Positions 52,801 to 60,800 of a stretch of 64,000 nucleotides of DNA are shown one piece after another. The DNA is from Maea johnstoni (Eukaryota; Annelida; Polychaeta; Spionida; Magelonidae): contig OZ012697.1 of the NCBI GenBank assembly GCA_963942565.1, forward strand, positions 27,390,589 through 27,454,588, given 5' to 3'. Made by a program: the position numbers and the translations under genes. Below the pieces are notes generated by a model. It was not told where the DNA came from. It did no database searches and saw only the letters and a program-made list of their open reading frames with translations. How positions within the stretch are numbered: the stretch's first letter is position 1; each line of letters begins with the position of its first letter.

Positions 52801-55800
52801 TGTTGGGCGCTACCATTTAACTCTCAGGGCATTGTGTTCCTGTCATTACCTTATCCTCCTGTCACTTGCCCTGAGTAGGAAGACTTTGAAATTGCTGTTG
52901 GGCTCTACCATTTAACTTTCAGGGCATGTGTTCCTGTCATTACCTTATCCTCCAGTCACCTGCCCCAGAGTAGGACGACTTTAAAATTGCTGTTGGGCTC
53001 TACCATTTAACTTTCAGGGCATGTGTTCCTGTCATTACCTTATCCTCCAGTCACTTGCCCCAGAGTAGGAAGACTTTAAAATTGCTGTCGGGCTCTACCA
53101 TTTAACTTTCAGGGCATGTGTTCCTGTCATTACCTTATCCTCCAGTCACTTGCCCCAGAGTAAGAAGACTTTAAAATTGCTGTCGGGCTCTACCATTTAA
53201 CTCTCAGGGCATGTGTTCCTGTCATTACCTTATCCTCCAGTCACTTGCCCTGAGTAGGAAGACTTTGAAATTGCTGTTGGGCTCTACCATTTAACTTTCA
53301 GGGCATGTGTTCCTGTCATTACCTTATCCTCCAGTCACTTGCCCCAGAGTAAGAAGACTTTAAAATTGCTGTCGGGCTCTACCATTTAACTCTCAGGGCA
53401 TGTGTTCCTGTCATTACCTTATCCTCCAGTCACTTGCCCTGAGTAGGAAGACTTTGAAATTGCTGTTGGGCTCTACCATTTAACTTTCAGGGCATGTGTT
53501 CCTGTCATTACCTTATCCTCCAGTCACTTGCCCCAGAGTAAGAAGACTTTAAAATTGCTGTCGGGCTCTACCATTTAACTCTCAGGGCATGTGTTCCTGT
53601 CATTACCTTATCCTCCAATCACTTGCCCCAGAGTAAGAAGACTTTAAAATTGCTGTCGGGCTCTACCATTTAACTCTCAGGGCATGTGTTCCTGTCATTA
53701 CCTTATCCTCCAGTCACTTGCCCCAGAGTAGGAAGACTTTAAAATTGCTGTTGGGCTCTACCATTTAACTTTCAGGGCATGTGTTCCTGTTATTACCTTA
53801 TCCTCCAGTCACTTGCCCCAGAGTAGGAAGACTTTAAAATTGCTGTTGGGCTCTACCATTTAACTTTCAGGGCATGTGTTCCTGTTATTACCTTATCCTC
53901 CAGTCACTTGCCCCAGAGTAGGAAGACTTTAAAATTGCTGTTGGGCTCTACCATTTAACTTTCAGGGCATGTGTTCCTGTTATTACCTTATCCTCCAGTC
54001 ACTTGCCCCAGAGTAGGAAGACTTTAAAATTGCTGTTGGGCTCTACCATTTAACTTTCAGGGCATGTGTTCCTGTTATTACCTTATCCTCCAGTCACTTG
54101 CCCTGAGTAGGAAGACTTTGAAATTGCTGTTGGGCTCTACCATTTAACTTTCAGGGCATGTGTTCCTGTTATTACCTTATCCTCCAGTCACTTGCCCCAG
54201 AGTAGGAAGACTTTAAAATTGCTGTTGGGCTCTACCATTTAACTTTCAGGGCATGTGTTCCTGTTATTACCTTATCCTCCAGTCACTTGCCCCAGAGTAG
54301 GAAGACTTTAAAATTGCTGTTGGGCTCTACCATTTAACTTTCAGGGCATGTGTTCCTGTTATTACCTTATCCTCCAGTCACTTGCCCCAGAGTAGGAAGA
54401 CTTTAAAATTGCTGTTGGGCTCTACCATTTAACTTTCAGGGCATGTGTTCCTGTTATTACCTTATCCTCCAGTCACTTGCCCCAGAGTAGGAAGACTTTA
54501 AAATTGCTGTTGGGCTCTACCATTTAACTTTGAGGGCATGTGTTCCTGTCATTACCTTATCCTCCAGTCACTTACTATAGAGTAGGAAGACTTTAAAATT
54601 GCTGTTGGGCTCTACCATTTAACTTTCAGGGCATGTGTTCCTGTCATTACCTTATCCTCCAGTCACTTGCCCTGAGTAGGAAGACTTTGAAATTGCTGTT
54701 GGGCTCTACCATTTAACTTTCAGGGCATTGTGTTTCTGTGATTACCTTATCCTCCAGTCACTTGCCCTAGAGTAGGAAGACTTTGAAATTGCTGTTGGGC
54801 TCTACCATTTAACTTTCAGGGCATGTGTTCCTGTCATTACCTTATCCTCCAGTCACTTGCCCTGAGTAGGAAGACTTTAAAATTGCTGTTGGGCTCTACC
54901 ATTTAACTTTCAGGGCATGTGTTCCTGTGTTTACCTTATCCTCCAGTCACTTGCCCTAGAGTAGGAAGACTATGAAATTGCTGTTGGGCTCTACCATTTA
55001 ACTTTCAGGGTATTGTGTTTTCTGTGATTACCTTATCCTCCAGTCGGCGAGCTGGAACTGCTTGTCCACCTCTAGCTGGCAGTAGTGCAGGAGGAGGAAA
55101 GCCAGTGAGAAGCGGGACATGTTGAGCACGCGCGACGCTTGACCCGTGTCAAACATGTTCACAACGTACAGGCCTAAGTCCTGCTGCAGCCACTGGATGT
55201 CACTGTCAGCTCCATGGAAAACCTGAAATAAGACCAGCAAACAAAGTCAGCGGAAAGTTCAAAACCTTTACGAGTTGAACACCTTTTTGGGGCTCTCCGA
55301 TGTAAATTTTCTACTTTCGACCAAGTCATGTTTTTAATGACCAAATGAGACTTTTGGAGGTCTTATACATCCATCCTCTGTATGGACCCTCTAGCTAGTA
55401 TAAAACCACACATCTATTATGGGCAAGAAGTGATCTATGCCGAGCATTGGTTACAATAGAATACTGTAGAATTGGTAATTTTTCCGACTAACAAATTTCC
55501 CTATATTTTTCAATTTTGGGTGTTTCCGTTTCTAATATTCCCAAAGAAAGGACATATGTTTTTTCTGTTTCTAATTTATTTTCCCGTTTAATATAGATTT
55601 AAATTTTAGTACACAAGAGAGTATAGTCTATTAAACTAAGGTCAGGATTTTTCCGTGTTGATTAAGTCCGGACATGAACTGTATTGTTTTTTCCTGTGTT
55701 GTTTATTCCCGTTTGAAAGCATTCGGGAAAAAACGGGAAAATAAAACCCATGGAAAAATTTGCCATTCTACAGTATAGCTAGGCGGGGCTCACTTTCCAG

Positions 55801-57847
55801 TACTTCAATGACAAACCCCTTAAGATTGAAATCAAATTACAGAAGTGACTTAGGGCGGTAGATTTCTCTAGTACCAAGGTGGCCTCGAACTCAAAATGTT
55901 ACATTTGACCGCTGCATACTGACCTTGACAATTTTAGGATCGGCAAACACCTCGTTCAGGATGCAGAGGTCGCTGCGCAGGAGTAGGGTGTCGATGACGT
56001 AATCTTGGGTGCGGGTTGAGATCTGCATCAGGCAAGTGATGCCCTGGAACGTCCGGTAGGAATGGTGCTGGAAAACAGTAAAACCAGCAATGCAATCTCT
56101 CTCAACTTTCACAGGCATTTACTCAACCTTCAACCCAGGGTCTTAGCCAGGATTTAGAAACTGGGTACCTAAAATTGGCAATTGAATAACTTTTGGGTGT
56201 CCAATTTTTTGAGGGGTACCACAATACACTCAGATTTCAACAATAAACATGTATGAATTTATCAAAATAATGATTGATATCCTTATACAATGTCATAGGA
56301 ATAATATGGAATTGTAAATATTTGATTATATGCTTGATATTGACATTTTAAGAAATTCCTCACCAAAGATTTCGGGTGTCCTGAAGGGTGCTTTTTAAAG
56401 GTGTGGGTGTCCAAAAAGACACCCAGACGCCCTGCTGGCTAAGACCATGCTTCAACCTAAACTATAGCCTGAGTACAGCTACTTCATTGAATGGGCACTC
56501 ACCCATGGTATGTATAACAGGGTAATGGTGAGACGCCACCAGCAATCAGATATTTTAAAATGTACTAGCTCTGCCAACAAAATTGAAACAGCTACAATAA
56601 TAGGAAATATATTTCTGATCTATTGATTATCCTCGACTTTATCGTATGTGGTAAGGCGGCAGTAAGCAGAATCAGTGTGTAGTTTTTGTAAGGAAAATAT
56701 GAAAGAAGAAAATGATAATCACCTACTAAGTCCTATAAATTAGATGTTGTGATATATATCCTCTCCACTTACCACCTTGAAATAACTTTGGTAGAATGAA
56801 AGATACTGCCCAATGTTAAACATGCTGGAATTTGTCTTGTGTAATAAGTTGGTATAATTAAAATCATACAACACAATATGCTACAGGCATCAAAATCAAT
56901 CCAGGGATCTCACCTCTAAATCCACAGCAAATTCTTTCTGCTCTTTGAGGACGTCGCAGAGAGCTGCCAGGTCTGAGGCGTTCTCGATGAATGTGAGGGG
57001 TGTGTTCTCTAGGTTGGGCGGCAAGGTCACCTCGACCTTCTCCGACTGCTGGGGCAGGTAGGTGAGATGCTCTAACTCATACTGGTATGGATGAGGGTAA
57101 ACACTGAAAAAATAACACACAATATGAAACACAAAACGATTTCAGGAAAATTCTTCTTATACCTAAAAAAAATTGTTTGTTTCCTGTGACTGTCTCAAAA
57201 ATTATTTGGTAAGTAAGTAGGTTTTTTTTTGTTAACATTCAATAAGCAGTTTACTGCTATTATCTGCTACATGAAGGGGTTAAATAGCACCTATAGTTCA
57301 GTATTGTTCATTGATATCATTTATCAGAGTACTTGAAAAAGCATAGTGGATAACCACAATTGTAACCACAATTTTCTAGCCTATTGTGTCACTAAGGCCA
57401 ATTTACACTTCACCCATGTCCTGGAGGATGGTTTGTTAGGAAATATTTTGTTCTTACCTCCTTAATGCCAAAATAGAAATTGCATCGTAGAAATGTTTGA
57501 TTGTCCAAATCGGAGGTTTTCAGGAAAGCACCTGCCAAAAAGAGCGGCTGGCGAGGTGGTGGCTGAGCCTGGCCTGCAGTTGTTAACCCATTGGCACTCA
57601 GAGCGGCCGAAACAGGCCTGACTATTCTGTTGATATTTTCCTCACAGAAGCGTTTTTCTCAAAAATATTTGAAGGAGAAATGTTTATCAGAATATTACCA
57701 ACAACTCTCCTTCGAATATTTTGTGAGAATCTGCTTTATTTTCAAGTTATTTTCAAAAGTATGAAAATAGCAGACGATACTTTCCTGGGGAACTCTGAGT
57801 GTGAATGGGTTAATGTGCTGCAGCAGGTGAGGTAGCCTGGTCTAAGA

Positions 57848-57883
<36 letters not shown>

Positions 57884-60800
57884 CGGCAGGCAGGGGTTGT
57901 TGTGGCTGGTACTCACTATGTGCGGTTGTCCTCGTGCCTGTTAAACTCCTCGTCGCCGTAGTAGGACGGCATGCTCTCCTCCAGGGCCCTCAGCGCGTGA
58001 GGCTTGTACCTCAGCCGCGGCACGAACGGTGTGTTACAGTTGTCAATCTTGTCCTTAAACTTGAGCTGGGGCCGCTGGATGTGGCGAGCTGCCAGCAGGC
58101 GGAACGTGCTTGTCTTCTTTGGCTGGGCCTGTCGATTGAAACACACGTTTTATTGCCAAATACGTTCAAATTATGGGTGTCAAGAGGCAGAGGTGTGGAA
58201 GACTTGGAAAACAGCAATTTTTGTTGGCCATTATACCGAACGAAAAATTGTCACCAGTTGACATTCCCCTATTAGCCATATTATCAAAGATCTAAAGACA
58301 TGGACCAATCAATAAATACTAATAACAATAAATGAAGTTATCATATTTGTGAATCAAAATCTGTATCAGCATAAAGCATTGGTAAAATGTATTTTAGTGT
58401 CAAACGAAAATTCGTCTGAGCTTTGTACTGCTAAGGATTTGGCTTCTCCCTGCAGGTTTTGAAATTGCTGTTGCAAGCTTGCGACAATGTGACCGTTGTA
58501 CAACCCATGAGGTAGTCTCGCAATATTGGTTTACTACAATACTATATCTCAGGTATGACTGCTATCATGGTTAGAATATAAGACTGTTCTCTTTTACAAC
58601 AAGTAGTTGCCATGTTGAATGTGTGTATCCAGAGAAAATACGGGGCTAGGTGATAGGAGTGATAAAAGGAGTGGAAAGTAAGTGTAAAATAGTGGCACTG
58701 GGCACAAGAGAGCGCAAAGGCAAGTATGGTAGAGGGTGGACCCACGCATCAAAATAGGCAGGCTGGCGCGCTCACTGTGAAACGCGACTCTCTTAGGCCT
58801 AAAAAATTAATTGTTTGTTTCCTGTAACGATCCGAAAAAAAATAGGGTAGGTAGATCATAAAAAAAAATTTTTTGCATTATTTTTTTGGTCAAAAATATG
58901 TGTTTTATGCATGTTTTACGTTGATTGGGAGTTGGATGGGCGATAAAAACTTTAGGGTAGGGATTTTTTTGAATAAAAACTTGTTAGGGTAGGGTTACAG
59001 GAAACAAACAACTTTTTTTTTTAGGCCTTATCTGACACGTGACAAGATGGAAGGTCGTGACCTCGGCTGTAATTAGCTACGACCTGTAACGACAATGGCT
59101 GGGATTGATTGGGTGCGAAAACATCTAAATAGTTTTCCCAGGCAATGTTAAAACATGCTTTCAATATCACGCCTGACTCTGGTTTTTGGCCGCTCTGTTT
59201 TATAAAATAACTCGCTGCCAATAGCCAGTTATTTATGACAATACTAATAGGAGAGATTCCTGTGTGGTATAAAGCCATCTGTGGTGGCTGATGGTGCCTA
59301 CAGTTATTGGTTAGAGCCCTCGGAAGCCGGTTGAATCAAGGATTAGGGGTGTTTATGTGGCATATTTTTGACTAAGGCCCTCTTCCAGTGTCTTAGCCAG
59401 GATTTAGAAACTGGGTGCCTAAAATTGGCAGTTGTAAAATTTTAGGGCATCCAAATTTTTAAGGGGGACCACAATATACTCATATTTCAACCATAAACAT
59501 GTATAAACTCATTAAAATAAGGCATGATATCACTAAACAATGGCATGGGAAGTATAAGGAGTTGAAAAAATTCAATTATAAGCTTTGGATTGAGATTTTT
59601 TAGAAATTCCACACTAAAAAATTTGGGTGTCCTGAGGGGTTCTTTTTAAGGGTTTGGGTGTCCAAAAAGGCACCCAGACGCCCTGCTGGCTAAGACCATG
59701 CCCTCTACTGCAATAAACCTACCTTTTTATTCCAGCTTGTACTGACGGCACTCTTGGGCATATTGCTGACCAGCACCAATGGAGCCTCTGTTTTCTTGAG
59801 CCCAGAGGCCTCGTCTAGTAACGTACCCTGAAGAGAAATAGCAATATCTACTCAAGACACTCATACACAGCAGCAGCCTTAACCCTTTTATACCTGGAGA
59901 TCTACTTGACTAGTAGCAGTTTTGGCTGATGCGGGTATGACTGGGTTAATATGGAACACTCAGAGATACTCTAGAAAGTATCGTCTGCTACTCTCATACT
60001 TTTGAAAATAACTTGGGATAAAAGCATAAGTTAACAAAATATTTGAAGGAGAGTTATTGTTTGGCTTCTGATCAACATTTCTCCTTCAAATGTTTTCGAG
60101 AAAATGCTTCTGTAGGTAAAACATTTCCAAAATTTTCAGGCCTGTTTTGGCTGCTCTGAGTGTTAATGGGTTAATATGGAACACAAGGGTTCTATTCCTA
60201 TTGTGTTTTTGTGTCTCACTTTTTTATTAGTTAAACAAAGCTGTAATGAAACTTGCTTAGGACAAGTGAAAATGCCAACTAAAAAAAATCAGGTAAAGAT
60301 GACAGTAGGGGTCCACACCGGTACCGCCGTACCGTGAGGGTACCAATACTCCGCCTGAAAATACCGGTAAAAAAACGTATAATAAGTAACCGGTATTTTG
60401 GTACCGGTACTATAACAGAAAATAGTGCAGAGACGCGGAATCGGCGGGAAAATACATCGCAAATTTGCGATCGCGTCATCCGTCTTTCGCGCTCGATCTA
60501 CTTACGATCACGTGATAGGGGGTGATATATGGGACCACATTCTGAGCTGCATTTTCGTAGTAAAGAAAGTAACCGGTATCGGTACCGTTAGAATACCGGA
60601 ATCGTATAAAAAATACTGGAACCGTACCATACCGTATAATTTAAAAGGTATGGACCCCTAGATGACAGCATCTAACTTACACCTATTTAGGCAAATTATG
60701 TCATGGTTCTTTAATTGCTTTCGCGGCAGTGGGAAAAGGAGACAGGAACTTACTTTTTCACTTCAAGATAATTATCTTCATTTCTAATATAGCACATACC

